The notes beneath the pieces were generated by a model. That model had not been told where the DNA came from and did not search any database. It worked only from the letters and a program-made list of their open reading frames with translations. A program made the translations under genes and the position numbers. A stretch of 64,000 nucleotides of DNA from Calamus simplicifolius (lineage: Eukaryota > Streptophyta > Magnoliopsida > Arecales > Arecaceae): positions 86,614 through 150,613 of the forward strand of contig UESW01004555.1 of the NCBI GenBank assembly GCA_900491605.1, in the 5' to 3' direction. Below are positions 32,951 through 44,989 of the stretch, in pieces (the first letter of the stretch is position 1; every line of letters starts with the position of its first letter).

Positions 32951-33774
32951 GTTTGGTATCAGAGCATAGTTAGGGCTTAATTTTAATTCACGTTATTATC
33001 AGTATATCATCTGTTAATTAAATTGTTTCTGTTGCATACATATCAAAAATTACAAAATTTATTTCTCTAGATTTGTTATAATTTAAAGTATTTTTTGTTA
33101 TTTTTAAGAATTTAATTCAATCTATGAATTAATTGCATGCCTAATTACTCATAAAAAATATAAAAATTCTTGAGATTTTGTTAATCGAATTGTTTCTTGC
33201 ATACACATCAAAAAAATTACGATATAATTATTTTTGTTAATTTTTGAGGATTTAATTTGATATGTGAAAAAAATCTGAGATTTATTGCTATTTATAGATT
33301 TCTGGATTAGGGTTTGTGTTTTACATGTCATTCATCTGCATTAAATTACTCTTAAGGGCTTTCATTGATGTCAGATAAGGAGGGATTGAGACCCCTTCCT
33401 TGGCCCAAAACAACCACCCGTGCATTCCGATCCCAAGCCTCTAATCTAAAACTGAGTAGCAACTTAATTGACATTTGCCTAGAGGGCTAGGGACACCAAC
33501 AGTCGGTTTAGTGTACTGGAGGAGACTAGTACAAATCAATCTGGCGTGTGCTCTGAAATTGTGTCTAGAAGGGAGGTCAAATGTCAAACGACTTAAGCGG
33601 AGTGTTGGGGTTATTCTAATTAGGCACCTGCAATTTGCGGGATGAGCCTCCCCCTTCCACCTGTCCCAACTGCCAATTGAAGAGTTACTGTTAGATTGGC
33701 TTGCATTAAGCCAAATCCTTTACTCTGGATGACTAGGTCTAGCATACCGTAGTCCGAGTCAGTCTGAGTCTTGT

Positions 33775-34990
33775 ATGCTTGATTGTGCTTGCATGTGCAC
33801 TAGATCAGGAGCATCTTTTCGCCCGTCACCACCTCCATTACAGGCTGAACCCATGGCTAATCAAAGCATTGATGATCACTTAAGGATCATCACTGAACAA
33901 CTAGCCCGAATGAACCAAGACATCAAGCAATCTGAGGCTAGATTAGGGTCCAGGTTCGATCAAGTCGAAACTAGGTTGGGCATCCTAGAAGAAGCCCGTG
34001 AGCCCCACACTGAGTCTGATCATGAGACCCCACCTCATCCTAGGAGAGCCCAACAGCCTGACCTCTACATAAGGCCAAACCCTAGGAGACCACTTCGACC
34101 TGATCCAGTCCTAGATGTCCTCCCTAGGAGACCCAATCATGAGGCAGTAGACCAAGAAGAAAGAGCCCTTAGAAGTGTCAGACTTGAAGCACCTACTTTC
34201 GATGGCTCTATGGACCCTAAGGACTACCTAGATTGGGAGGAAGGGATGGACCAGTACTTTGACTGGTACGACATGTCTGAAGAGCATAAGTTTAAGTTTG
34301 CCAAGCTCAAGTTAGTACGACAGGCTAGGTTATACTGGGCCACTTTAGAGCGAAGGCAATTATTAGAGGGTAGAGACCCCATAGTCACCTGGCACGCCAT
34401 GAAGGCTAGACTTAGGTCCAATTATGTCCCCACATCGTATGAACAGAGCCTATTGGACCAGTGGCAGGGATTAATTCAGGGTAGTAAAACTGTGAATGAA
34501 TACATTGCTACATTCCAAGAGTATACCATGAGGTGTAATATCGTTCAGTCTGAGGAAGTCACCCTATCCAAGTTTAGGTATGGCCTGAGAGCAGATATTC
34601 AAAGAGAACTCTACCTAAGAAGGGTACACGATTTAGAAGAAGCTTACCAAGTTGCTAGGGATTATGAACGTTTTCAGAGAGGGCCACCCTATCGTAGATC
34701 AGAGGCTACCAAGAGCCCTAGCCCATATCCAGGATCTAGCCAGGCCTATCCTAGTCGTCCCAGACCTACCCAGTACTCAGACCCCCGCCAGACTTTCCCG
34801 AGTCGACCCAACACTAGCCGACCCAGTACAAGCCGAACTGAGTTGAGTCGACCCCAGAATAGTACCCCTATACCCCAGAGAGGATAAGGGCAAATCTGTA
34901 GAGGTCCAAAGAAATTCCAACCCCCAGATCAAATGCTTTAGATGCAACAAACCGGGACATATGATCAGCCAGTGCCCAGTCAGATCCTTC
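33775..34990 (+). pseudogene. Chromovirus gag
   Basis: The open frame 33775-34887 gives a Gag with an N-terminal coiled region (IITEQLARMNQDIKQSEARL) and the capsid core (DPKDYLDWEEGMDQYFDWYD, LVRQARLYWATLERR). A serine/arginine/proline-rich tail follows. The probable start is the internal MANQSIDDH at 33853. The zinc knuckle CFRCNKPGHMISQC is in another frame at about 34929-34970. One frameshift at about 34887 therefore separates it from the capsid. Confidence 0.87.
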
Positions 34991-35724
34991 ATATAGATGA
35001 GTTACCTGAGACTGAATCCGAGTCCCTAGTTGAGCCTGAGGGAGAGGTCTATGAGGCTGATACCCATCTGATAGATGAGTACGATGGAGAGGAGGAAACA
35101 TTTGAGTCTGAAGACCTACTAGGAGTGGTTAGATGTATCTTGACCCAGACTCAAACTAAGGACCAGAAAGATTGGCGTAGGACTAACATCCTACAGACTT
35201 TTGTTAAGATAGGGGATAAGGTGCTCAAGATCATAGTGGATAGCGGGAGTTGTGTCAATGCCGTCTCTACCAATACAGTTAAGTCATTAGGATTGACCAC
35301 AGTTCCCCATCCTAGTCCCTATAAGGTCTCGTGGGTAGATTCCACCTCTATCCCAATCAAGTCCAGATGCCAAATACTAATCAAATTGCAAAATTATGAG
35401 GAAAAGGTCTGGTGCGATGTAATTCCTATGGGTGTTAGTAGTATTATATTAGGTCGACCTTGGCTTTACGATCACGATGCCACCTTGTTTGGTCGATCCA
35501 ACATCTGCTCTTTTAAACACAATGGGAACAAGTATGTGATACATCCAACTCCACCTAGGGACCCAATCAAGAAAGGATCTAGCAACCTTAAGGATAGCAA
35601 GCCAAGAGTTAATCTGATTAAAGCTAAGGAATTAGAAAAGGACATCACTGAGGGTAATCCTGTTTGGATTTTGACCACTAAAGAGATCTATGAATCAGTC
35701 CAAAAGGAACAACCCCAGAAGTAA
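34942..35724 (+). pseudogene. Chromovirus protease
   Basis: The frame 34942-35724 contains an acidic stretch and then KIIVDSGSCVNAVS, the aspartic protease site, and GVSSIILGRPWLYDHDA, the C-terminal part of the fold. It ends at a TAA before the reverse transcriptase. Confidence 0.87.
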
Positions 35725-36507
35725 TTGAGATCCTAGAGGAGTTTAAGGATGTCTTCCCTGAAGAATTGCCTGATCAGTTACCACCCCTGAGAAACATCCA
35801 ACATGCCATTGACCTGATCCCAGGATCCACCCTCCCAAACCTTCCCCATTATAGGATGAACCCCACTGAGCATCAAGAACTACAAAAACAAGTGGGAGAA
35901 TTACTTAGGAAAGGTTTCATTAGGGAGAGCTTAAGTCCTTGTGCAGTTCCTGCACTATTAACCCCTAAGAAGGATGGTACCTGAGAATGTGCATGGACAG
36001 TAGGGCCATCAACAAAATCACTATCAAGTATAGGTTCCCTATCCCCAGACTAGATGACATGTTGGACATGATGGCGGGTGCCACTATCTTTTCCAAAATA
36101 GACCTTAAGAGTGGCTACCATCAGGTTAGAATTAGACCAGGGGATGAGTGGAAGACTGCATTTAAGACTAGAGATGGTCTGTTTGAGTGGGTCGTGATGC
36201 CTTTTGGGCTGTCAAACGCACCTAGCACATTCATGAGAATCATGACCCAGGTCCTGAAAGAGTACACGAAAAATTCTTAGTGGTCTATTTTGATGATATA
36301 TTAATTTATAGCAAGACCAAAGAGGACCATCTTAACCATCTCAGATTAATCTGTCAGACCCTTAGAGAGAATAGCCTATATGCAAACCTTAAGAAGTGTG
36401 ATTTCATGATGCATAGGGTTATCTTTCTAGGTTTTGTGGTAACCCCAGAAGGTGTTTCAGCGGATCCTGAAAAGGTTAGGTCGGTCGTAGAGTGGCCGTA
36501 CCCATGA
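35725..36507 (+). pseudogene. Chromovirus reverse transcriptase
   Basis: Frames 35766-35984, 35987-36280 and 36280-36507 form the domain: GFIRESLSPCAVPALLTPKK, FSKIDLKSGYHQVRIRPGDE, VMPFGLSNAPSTFMRIM and the catalytic VYFDDILIYS at about 36280-36310. A stop near 35984 and small frameshifts interrupt it. Confidence 0.9.
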
Positions 36508-37111
36508 ACGTCCACGATGTCCGCAGCTTCCATGGCCTAGCAACCTTTTACAGGAGATTCATTAGGGGATTTAGCACCATCGTCGCACCCATCACTGATT
36601 GTATTAGGAAGGATAATTTTGAGTGGACTAAGTCAGCTAATAAGGCCTTCCTAGAGCTTAAGGATAGGATGACTCATGCACCCATACTTAGACTTCCAGA
36701 CTTTTCTAAGGTGTTTGAGGTTGCGTGCGATGCGTCGGGAGTAGGCATAGGTGGAGTGTTAAGCCAAGAAAATCACCCATAGCTTTCTTTAGTGAAAAAC
36801 TAAATGAAGCTAAACTTAGATATTCCACCTATGATAAGGAATTCTATGCGGTAGTACAAGCCCTTAAGTATTGGAGACATTACTTACTACCGCAGGAGTT
36901 TGTCTTATTTTCTGATCATGAGGCACTCCGATTTCTGAACTCCCAAAAGAAGCTAAATTCTAGGCACGGCAAATGGGTTGAATACATTCAGGCATACACT
37001 TTTGTCCTAAAACACCATGCCGGTATAGAAAATAAGGTAGCAGACGCCCTAAGCCGTAAGTCTTTGTTGTTGAGTACTGTTAGCGCCGAAGTTATAGGAT
37101 TCGATCAATAA
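36492..37111 (+). pseudogene. Chromovirus RNase H
   Basis: It begins with the connection region FHGLATFYRRFIRGFSTIV. The catalytic ACDASGVGIGGVLSQ is followed by a frameshift to IAFFSEKLNEAKLRYSTYDK and VLFSDHEALRFLNSQKKLN. The last part ends KVADALSRKS at the integrase junction. Confidence 0.9.
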
Positions 37112-38340
37112 AAGATGAGTATGAGACCTGTCATGACTTTGGTGAAATTTATAAGATCCTTCAGCTAGGGCCATCTAGTACTAGTGGAGATTATACCATC
37201 CAGGATGGTTACCTTTTTAGGGGCAATAGACTTTGTATCCCTAGGACGTCACTTAGAGAATTCCTAGTCTGGGAAACGCATGCTGGGGGATTAGCTGGTC
37301 ATTTTGGAAGAGATAAGACTATTCTAGTGATAGAGGACCAATTTTACTGGCCAGGATTAAAAAGGCTCGTTGCCCTGATAATAGCCCGATGTCGAACTTG
37401 TGCCGTTGCAAAACAACAGAAGTAGAACACCGGTCTATATACTCCTTTGCCAGTGCCTGATCGTCCTTGGCAAGACCTCAGTATGGACTTCATTCTAGGA
37501 TTACCTAAAACCCAGAAGAAGCTCCATCTTTGTAGTGGTCATAGGTTCTCTAAGATGGCTCATTTCATCCCTTGTTCACAAACCTTTGATGCATCTAGGG
37601 TAGCCCACTTTTCTTAGACTGCGTGGTCAAGCTCCATGGCCTACCTAAGACCATTGTTTCTATAGGGATGTTAGGTTCACCAGCTACTTTTGGAAAACGC
37701 TATGGCATCTGTTAGGGACCAAACTTAATTTTTCCATAGCCTTTCACCCCCAAACGGATGGGCAAACTGAAGTGGTGAACCATAGTCTAGGAAACCTTCT
37801 TAGGTGCCTTGTAGGCGAACACCTAGGATGTGGGATTTATTATGCCTCGTGCAGAGTTCGCCTACAATAGCTCAGTGAACAGGTCCACGGGCAAGAGTCC
37901 ATTCGAGATAGTCCATGGGTACAAGCCTAATCGTCCACTTGATCTAATTCCTTTACCCCTCCACACACGAGTCTTAGAGTCCGCACAAGCATTTGCACAG
38001 CATATCAAAGACTTACATAAGGACATTAGCCAGAAAATAAATCTAAGTAATGAAACTTATAAAAGACTGGCTAACTCCGAAGAAGAGCCAAAGAGTTCGT
38101 GTAGGGGATTATGTCATGGTTAGGCTTAGGCCTGAACGGTTCCCACTAGGGACTGTTAAGAAACTTCACGCTCGCGGAGCTGGTCCCTTTAAAATAATAG
38201 AGAAGGTAGTACCAATGCCTATGTGCTAGATCTGCCCTCGGATTGGGGCATTAGCTCTACCTTCAATATTGCAGACCTAGTAGAATATAGGGAACCGATA
38301 GCGATTCCTAGTGAGTACTTTGGACCTAACCCTCTTTCAT
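37112..38340 (+). pseudogene. Chromovirus integrase
   Basis: Broken frames show the zinc region (HAGGLAGHFGRDKT, CRTCAVAKQQ followed by TAG), the core start (PWQDLSMDFILGLPKTQ), FHPQTDGQTEVVNHSLG, and the later part in the frame from 37830 (AEFAYNSSVNRSTGKSPFEI, then HGYKPNRPLDLIPLP). The copy cannot be active. Confidence 0.88.
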
Positions 38341-38349
38341 GAGCTAACC

Positions 38350-38590
38350 TACCCAAGAGTGTCCACCACCAATTTTACCTGAGCGAGGAGAGCGGATCGA
38401 GCGTATCCTAGACAATCAAGCCATTATGACCCGGAACTGCGTTATCAACGCTACCTGGTCGATGGCAGGGTCGCCCCGAATCTAACGATTCATGGATTAC
38501 TCGAGAGGACTTGCAACACCTCAACCCAGACCTACTAGAGAGATACCAGAGCCAGAATGACCCATACTCGACGGGGTCGAGTTCTTCCCA
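38350..38590 (+). pseudogene. Chromodomain at the integrase C-terminus
   Basis: Across frameshifts the stretch reads ERIERILDNQAIMTRNCVI, RYLVDGRVAPN-like residues, then SWITREDLQHLNPDLLERYQ. This matches the layout of chromovirus chromodomains (ILD, R, YLV-W-G-P, TWI-DLQ-L-PDLLE-Y). Such domains direct insertion to marked chromatin. Confidence 0.7.
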
Positions 38591-38601
38591 TTCCGGAGAA
38601 T

Positions 38602-39875
38602 TGGTGCGGGCATCAGGATCAAGCAGAGGATTCTTAACCCTCTGTGGATATCTGATTAGTTATGATTCAAGTCTTGAGTTGGAAAATAAAGTTTAGTTTA
38701 TTTTGAGTCCCATCCAATTCATTTTATTCTAAATTAAGTCCTATCCAGTTCAGTTTATTTTAATGTGAGTCCTATAGTAAGTTCATCAGCTTACAAGAGG
38801 AGACATCAATATTGGAGCAGAAGACAAGGCCATCACAGTCAGACAGAGCAGCTGCTAAATTCAAGTTGGTGCCACATCTACTTCAAGCAGCCCACATGCC
38901 ACCTAGAAGAGAAAGCAACCTTTTCGATCTGGATGATCATTTTCCTCATCTGGCCGATGCCGATTTTACGTCAAATTAAGCTGCCGTTGATTGCATCTCA
39001 ATCATATTTAGAAGATCACCTGCCTCATCTGGACGCCATAGATTTCATGCCGAATCTAGCTGCTACTGATTGCATCTAGAATATCACCTTCCTCATCTGA
39101 ACGTTTCAGATTTCATGCCAAATTTGATTAGGGTGCCTTTTTTTTTTTCTCTCTTTCCATATCTGTATTTCTTGGGCCCCAAGTCTCTTGCTCTATAAAA
39201 GAGACCCTCTTGTATGAATGATGTATCTTTTATTATTAATCAATCAATCCAGTTTTGAGTTATTGTGATTTTTGTTAATTAGTTCTCTGGTGCTCTTGTT
39301 TTCCTCCTCCTGCGCATGCTAACATTCCAAGTTTCCAAGAGAAACCCTGGCCGCCACCTTTGTCTTCCAATAGTGGACGCCCAAGAGCCCTTAGCCGCCC
39401 TTTCCTTTTCTCTACTCCTTCCTTGTCTCTTTGCCTCTATTCTAAATTTTCTCTATTATTCTTTAACCCTTGTATGGTAATCTTGCAGATCCTTCAGTAA
39501 CCACAAATCCAGGATTCAAGGTGATCGTCATCCAGGTCAGCGGATACTTGGCTGTAGATCCGTGGGCTCAAGGCTTGGTCATCTAGGGCGCATCCGCCAG
39601 GAAGAGCAACCCCTTCAATACTTTGATCTTCCCCCTCTTGCCAGGTACACCTCTCTAATCTACTAGTAACTTTATTGTAGGAGAGCAAGCCCTACCGAAG
39701 CTTCTTAGCCTCGGTTGTCCTTCTTCTTTATTTTTTTAGGAACTGTTTCCCATGCGGATTTACTGTGAATTTTTCTGAATCCCTCTTAGGCTATTACTTT
39801 GAGAGAATAATCAACTACAATCATTAATCATTAAAAAAAAAAAAAATTACTTGCATGCGAATCGGTCCTGCATCA
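38602..39875 (+). repeat. 3' LTR of the nested chromovirus
   Basis: The 1,274-bp LTR runs TGGTGCGGGCATCAGG to GGTCCTGCATCA. It is nearly identical to the 5' LTR, so the insertion is relatively young. Confidence 0.93.
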
Positions 39876-39880
39876 CACTG

Positions 39881-41275
39881 CTGCTGGTGAAACCCTAAAC
39901 TATCACCCATGGTTTCTTGACACCGGATGCACCAACCACATGAGTGGCAAAATGGAGTTATTTGTTGATTTTGATGGGTACTTTCACACCAAGGTGAAAT
40001 TTGCTGATGACAGAACAATACCAGCGACTGAAAAAGGAAGAATTCTCATCAATTTGAAGAATGGGGATCACAAGTACATTTCACATGTGTTCTATGTTCC
40101 TGGCATGAAAAGTAATTTGCTTAGTATGGACCAATTGCTTGAAAAGGGGTATATTATGAGCCTACGAGATTATCAATTCTCTATTTTGGATAAGAAAGGT
40201 ACACTCATTCTTAAAGCTCCCTTAAGCAAAAATCACACGTTTCAAGTTGATATTTCTAGTGGAGTTTATAATTGTCTCAATACAATTATAAAAGATGAAT
40301 CTTGGCTTTGGCACTTGCGGTTTTGACATATGAATTTTCAGAGTTTAAAATTGCGTGCTCAAGGAAAGATGGTAAAAGGCTTGCCTAGTATACATAAACC
40401 TGACCAGTTGTGTGAAGCTTGTACTCTTGGGAAGCATCACAGAATGCCTTTCGCAGCAAGACAACAACAGCGAGCAACTCAACCACTTGAGCTAGTTCAT
40501 TCTGATGTGTGTGGCCCAATGAATACGATATCAAATGAAAAAAATAAGTACTTCCTCACCTTCATTGATGATTTTACTCGAAAGATTTGGGTCTATTTTT
40601 TGCAAAAGAAATCTGAAGTTTTTGATTGCTTTAAGAAATACAAGGCACATGCTGAAAAGCAAAGTGGTCATCTTATCAAGGTGTTACGAACTGATGGTGG
40701 AGATGAATATACTTCCAATGAATTTAACAAATATTGTGAAGAACAGGGAATAAAGCATGAAGTCACTTTTCCCTACACTCCACAGCATAATGGAGTTGCT
40801 GAACGGAAAAATAGAACCATCATGGACATGACAAGGAGCTTGCTGAAGGCAAAAGGTATGCCAAATTCATTCTGGGGTGAAGTCGTTTCATGTTCTGTGT
40901 ATTTAATGAATAGATCTCCAACAATGAGTATCCAAAATATAACCCATGTAGAAGCTTGGAGCAGTTTCAAGCCGAGTGTGAAACATCTTAAAGTATTTGG
41001 GTCTGTTGCTTATGGTCATGTTCCACCAGAGACAAGGACAAAGTTAGATGATCAAGCATAGAAGACTATTTTTATTGGCTACAAGTGTGGTGGGTACAAG
41101 TTGTTCAATCTAGAGTCAAAAAAGGTGATTGTCAGCCGAGATGTAACATTTGCTGAAGATGAAGCTTGGAAATGGGATGATGATACCCATGAAGGTTCTA
41201 AAAATCTTGTTCTTGAAGAAGTAGCCGAAGTTCATACTACACACGAAGGAGCTTCTTCAAGCTTTGCTCGATAAA
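39881..41275 (+). pseudogene. Copia protease and integrase
   Basis: The frame resumes right after the nested element with WFLDTGCTNHMSGK (protease site D-T-G). It runs to 40326, where a TGA follows WHLRF. The frame from 40330 has LCEACTLGKHHRMPF and the integrase core: HSDVCGPMN, FIDDFTRKIWVYFLQKK, RTDGGDEYTSNEF, TPQHNGVAERKNRT. A TAG at about 41059 precedes FIGYKCGGYKLFNLESKKV. Only a few stops separate these long frames. Confidence 0.9.
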
Positions 41276-41292
41276 CTTTTTCATCACAAACT

Positions 41293-42960
41293 TTGACAGA
41301 ATCTGTAAGACCACAGTGTCAATGCCAACCGCCAGTACGCTTGCAAGATTATGAGGTAACTCTTGATGATGAAGTTGATAATGATGGAGAATTGGTACAC
41401 TTGGCTTTCTTTGCAGATAGTGAACCACTGATATTTGAGGAGGCAACAAAGGATCCCAAATGGGTGCATGCTATGAATGAGGAGATCAAGGCAATTGAAA
41501 GGAACCATACGTGGGAGCTCACTGATATTCCACAAGGTCACAAAGCAATTGATGTTAAGTGGGTTTTCAAGACAAAACTAAAGTCAAATGGTGAGGTAGA
41601 AATGAATAAAGCGAGGTTAGTAGCAAAGGGATTCAAGCAGAGGCTCGGCTATGACTATCAAGAAGTTTTCTCTTCGGTTGCTCGAATGGAGACCATCAGA
41701 CTTATGATTGCCTTAGCTGCACAAAATCAGTGGAAAATTTATCAAATTGATATAAAGTCAGCTTTTCTAAATGGTCCACTTGAAGAAGAGGTATATGTCA
41801 AGCAACCTCCTGGATTTATGAAACAGGGAAGTGAAGACAAGGTGTACAGGTTGAAGAAAGCATTATATGGCCTTAAACAAGCCCCACGAGCATGGAATAA
41901 ATGTGTTGATTCCTTCTTCCTTCAGGCTGGTTTCGAGAAGTGCCCCTCAGAACATGCCTTATATGTGAAGGTTAATGATTATGGTGATATATTGCTGTTG
42001 TGTCTTTATGTTGATGATCTAATATTCATAGGCAATAATCCCACGGCAATTGAAGATTTCAAGAAGTCCATGATGGGTAAGTTTGAAATGACTGATCTTG
42101 GTCTCATGTCATATTTTTTTGGCATTGAAGTGGTTCAAAGAGAAGATGGGATTTTTATTTGCCAAAAGAAGTCTGCTACTGAACTTTTGAAGAAGTTCCT
42201 TATGCAAGATTGTAATTGTGTAAAAATGCCTATGGAAGTTGGTACAAGATTGTCAAAGAATGGCGGAGCACCAGTTGATTCAACATATTTCAAACAAATT
42301 GTTGGAAGTTTAAGATATCTCACATGCACAAGGCCGGACATTTCTTATGGTGTTGGCTTAACTAGCAGGTTTTTGAAAAATCCCCAGCATTCTCATATGC
42401 AAGTAGCCAAGAGAATCATGAGGTACATAAAAGGCACTCTTAATTATGGTTTATTTTATTCTTCAACAAACAATTATGCTCTTGTAGGCTACTCAGATTG
42501 TGATTGGGCTGGAGATCTAGATGATCGGAAAAGCACTTCTGGATATTGTTTCAATTTTGGTGCTACAACTTTCTCTTGGTCATCAAAGAAGCAGTCTATT
42601 GTTGCTCTATCAACCTGTGAAGCAGAGTATGCTACTGCAGCATCAAGTGCATGTCAGGCAATCTGGTTGCAAAATTTAATGAACCAGATTCATGCTCCAA
42701 TGGAGGAACCAATGAAGATTTTTGTTGACAATGTCTTTGCAATAGATTTGGCAAAAATCCTGTTACACATGGAAGAAGCAAACACATCGACATTCGATAT
42801 CATTTTTTGAGAGATCAAGTTGGCAAGAAAACAATTAAGTTGGTTTACTGCAAATCAGAAGACCAAGTAGCTAACATCCTCACTAAACCCTTGAAGTTTG
42901 AAGCTTTTGTCAAATTAAGGGGCATGCTTGGAATGACTACTCTTTCGGATCAGGATTAAG
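41293..42960 (+). pseudogene. Copia reverse transcriptase and RNase H
   Basis: This is a long open frame (41293-42810). It contains NHTWELTDIPQGHKAIDVKW, ARLVAKGFKQRLGYDYQEVF, QIDIKSAFLNGPLEEEVYVK, ALYGLKQAPRAW and the catalytic LYVDDLIF. The RNase H follows with YSDCDWAGDLDDRKSTSGYC and ALSTCEAEYATAAS. Near 42765 a small deletion shifts the end, and the other frame carries on with HIDIRYHFLRDQVGKKTIKL to TLSDQD and a stop at 42958-42960, just before the purine tract. Confidence 0.93.
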
Positions 42961-42967
42961 GGAGGGA

Positions 42968-43275
42968 TGTTGGTTGTTAATTCAGATCCAGTTGTTATTT
43001 TCATTTTTGAATAAGTCTTATCGTATCCTATTATTTAGGAACCAGTTTGTTTATTTGTTACTAGTGCAGAATATGTCGATCATGGAGCCTAGTTTTAGGA
43101 TTTAGTTTCCGACTTCTTGTTGTGTTGATGATGTTTCTTGCCGATATAAAGGCTATTTAGTGAAATAAAATAAATAGATATTTTACCATTTCAGATAAAG
43201 AAAATCCCCTCGTTTACTGCATCTCCTCTCAATTTTATCTTCTCTGCATTTGTTCTAAATTATTTTTATCCATCA
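42968..43275 (+). repeat. 3' LTR of the copia element
   Basis: The intact 308-bp LTR runs TGTTGGTTGTTAATTCAG to TTTATCCATCA, with TATA-like GATATAAAGGC at about 43143. It serves as reference for the insertion in the 5' LTR. Confidence 0.93.
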
Positions 43276-43815
43276 CAGGAGAATAGTGGTATCTGATGAC
43301 GCCAAATCACCGGCCTCGAGCGTGCGGTCGCCTCCTCCAGCGAGCTTCTCGCGCCTGCAAGCAAGTCCCGAGGGCCGGAGATTCCGGCAGGGACCCTCCG
43401 ACGCTCAAGTCAGTGGTCTGGGCATCAACCGTGAGCTTGAGGAAGCTCGAAAAAAGAGAGGGAGAGATAGGCCCAGAGAAGAGCCTTCTCTGTGAGCATT
43501 TAGGGGTATCTAGAGCATGTTACCTGGTCGAGGTCCCTCTTACCCTTTTTATCGATGCCTGGAATCCGTGGGCTTGGGACGTGATCTCTTGTTAGAGCAT
43601 TAATTGATGGCAGTACGGTGGAGCTTACCTCCATGTGCCGTGTCGCGCTGCGGGCTGCGTCCTGTCAAAGTTGGTGGCTGCAGGGCATGGCCGATCGTTA
43701 CGGCGCTTTCCAGGCATGTACCCTACATCACCTTTTTGGTTGTCTATCCCTCGTAGAGCATTTGATCATAGAGTGCTCGCATGGCACTGTTCAATGTCCG
43801 AGCCTGAAAGGGGTC

Positions 43816-44555
43816 TCGGGTCTCAGGGTAGGATGCTGTGGATGGACCCCGAGACCGATGGGGGGTCTCGGGGTAGGATGTTGTGGATGGACCCCGAGAC
43901 CGACGGGGGGTCTCGGGGTAGGATGTTGTGAAAGTATCCCGAGACCGATGGGGGGTCTCAAGGTAGGATGATGTTGATGGACCCCGAGACCGACGGGGGG
44001 TCTCGGGGCAAGATATTGTGAGTGCACTCCGAGACCGACGGGGGGTCTCGGGGTAGGATGTCGTGAATGCACCCCGAGACCAACGGGGGGCCTCGGGGTA
44101 GGATGTTGAGACTGCACCTCGAGACCGATGGAGGGTCTCGGGGTAGGATGTTGGGACCACACCCCGAGACCGACGGGGGTCTCGGGGTAGGATGCTGTGA
44201 CCACACCCCGAGACCGATGGAGGGTCTCGGGGTAGGATGCTGTGAATGCACCCCGAGACCGACGGGAAGTCTCGGGGTAGGATGTTGTGGATGCACCCCG
44301 AGACCGACGGGGGGTCTCGGGATAGGATGTTGTGACCGCACCCCGAGACAACGGGGGTCTCGGGGTAGGATGCTGTGAATGCACCCCGAGACTGACGGGG
44401 AGTCTTAGGGTAGGATGCTGTGGATGCACCCCAAGACCGACGGGGGGTCTCGGGGTAGGATGCTGTGGATGCACCCCGAGACCGATGGGGGGTCTCGGGG
44501 TAGGATGCTGTGACCGCACCCCGAGACCGATGGGGGGTCTCGGGTAGGATGTTGA
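43816..44555. repeat. 45-bp tandem array of palindromes
   Basis: About 16 units start GGATGCTGTG at exact 45-bp steps (43831, 43876, 43921, 43966 and on). Each holds an 11-bp inverted repeat, ACCCCGAGACC and GGTCTCGGGGT, around a 7-base loop (GACGGGG or GATGGGG). Because 45 is divisible by three, several frames stay open for hundreds of codons. The right LTR has about 12 units (48350-48910). Confidence 0.93.
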
Positions 44556-44563
44556 TGGACCAG

Positions 44564-44860
44564 GAGGTCGAGGTGGGCCGGAGCCGACGCCGAGACCAAC
44601 GCCGAGATGGAAATGGGCCGTGACCGACATGGAGGTCGAGGTGGGCCGGAGCTGACGCCGAGACCAATGTCGAGATGGAAATGGGCCGGGACCAACACGG
44701 AGGTCGAGGTGGGCCGGAGCCGATGCCGAGACCGACGCCGAGATGGAAATGAGCCCCGACCGATTCGGAGGTCGAGGTGGGCCGGAGCCGACGCCGAGAT
44801 CGACGCCGAGATGAAAATGGGCCCCGACCGACCCGGAGGTCGAGGTGGGCCTTGGAGGTC
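44564..44860. repeat. 68-bp tandem array
   Basis: GAGGTCGAGGTGGGCC recurs at 44564, 44632, 44700, 44768 and 44836, exactly 68 bp apart. A shorter version is in the right LTR (about 48920-49170). Confidence 0.9.
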
Positions 44861-44989
44861 AAACGGGGCTCTGTCAGCTTCCTTCACGGTTCTCTAACGG
44901 CGTTGGATCAGCCACATCAAATGCCCCCTCGCCCCTGAGACGAAGCGGGCCTACCCCAGCAAGGCGAAAGGGGCGTTACCTCCCAAGTG

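Larger units (their letters stand above)
31688..39880 (+). mobile_element. Ty3/gypsy chromovirus nested in the copia element, with CACTG target duplications
   Basis: The element proper is 31693-39875 (8,183 bp), flanked by CACTG (31688-31692 and 39876-39880). LTRs begin TGGTGCGGGCA and end CCTGCATCA. The primer site TGGTATCAGAGC is at 32954-32965. Removing the element and one CACTG restores the copia frame (LLIVTAAGETLNYHPWFLDT), proving a clean nested insertion. The order gag, protease, reverse transcriptase, RNase H, integrase, chromodomain identifies a chromovirus. Confidence 0.95.
30003..43280 (+). mobile_element. Ty1/copia retrotransposon with its CAGGA target duplications
   Basis: The element proper is 30008-43275, flanked by CAGGA (30003-30007 and 43276-43280). 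LTRs begin TGTTGGTTGTTAAT and end TTTATCCATCA. The primer site TGGTATCGGAGC (30682-30693) matches the usual initiator-Met tRNA site with one change. The purine tract AAGGGAGGGA precedes the 3' LTR. The order gag, protease, integrase, reverse transcriptase, RNase H is copia. The copy is interrupted by a chromovirus at 31693-39875, leaving about 5.1 kb of copia sequence, and by a 363-bp insertion in the left LTR. Confidence 0.95.
43294..44921 (-). repeat. 3' LTR of the minus-strand element
   Basis: This 1,628-bp LTR contains a 45-bp palindromic array (43816-44555) and a 68-bp array (44564-44860). On the minus strand it starts TGATGTGGCTGATCC and ends GGCGTCATCA. Confidence 0.92.

Noticed and set aside
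43744..44862. 372-codon and overlapping open frames on the minus strand, and similar ones at 48304-49207
   Set aside because: They come from the 45-bp LTR array, whose length is a multiple of three, so open frames are expected without selection.
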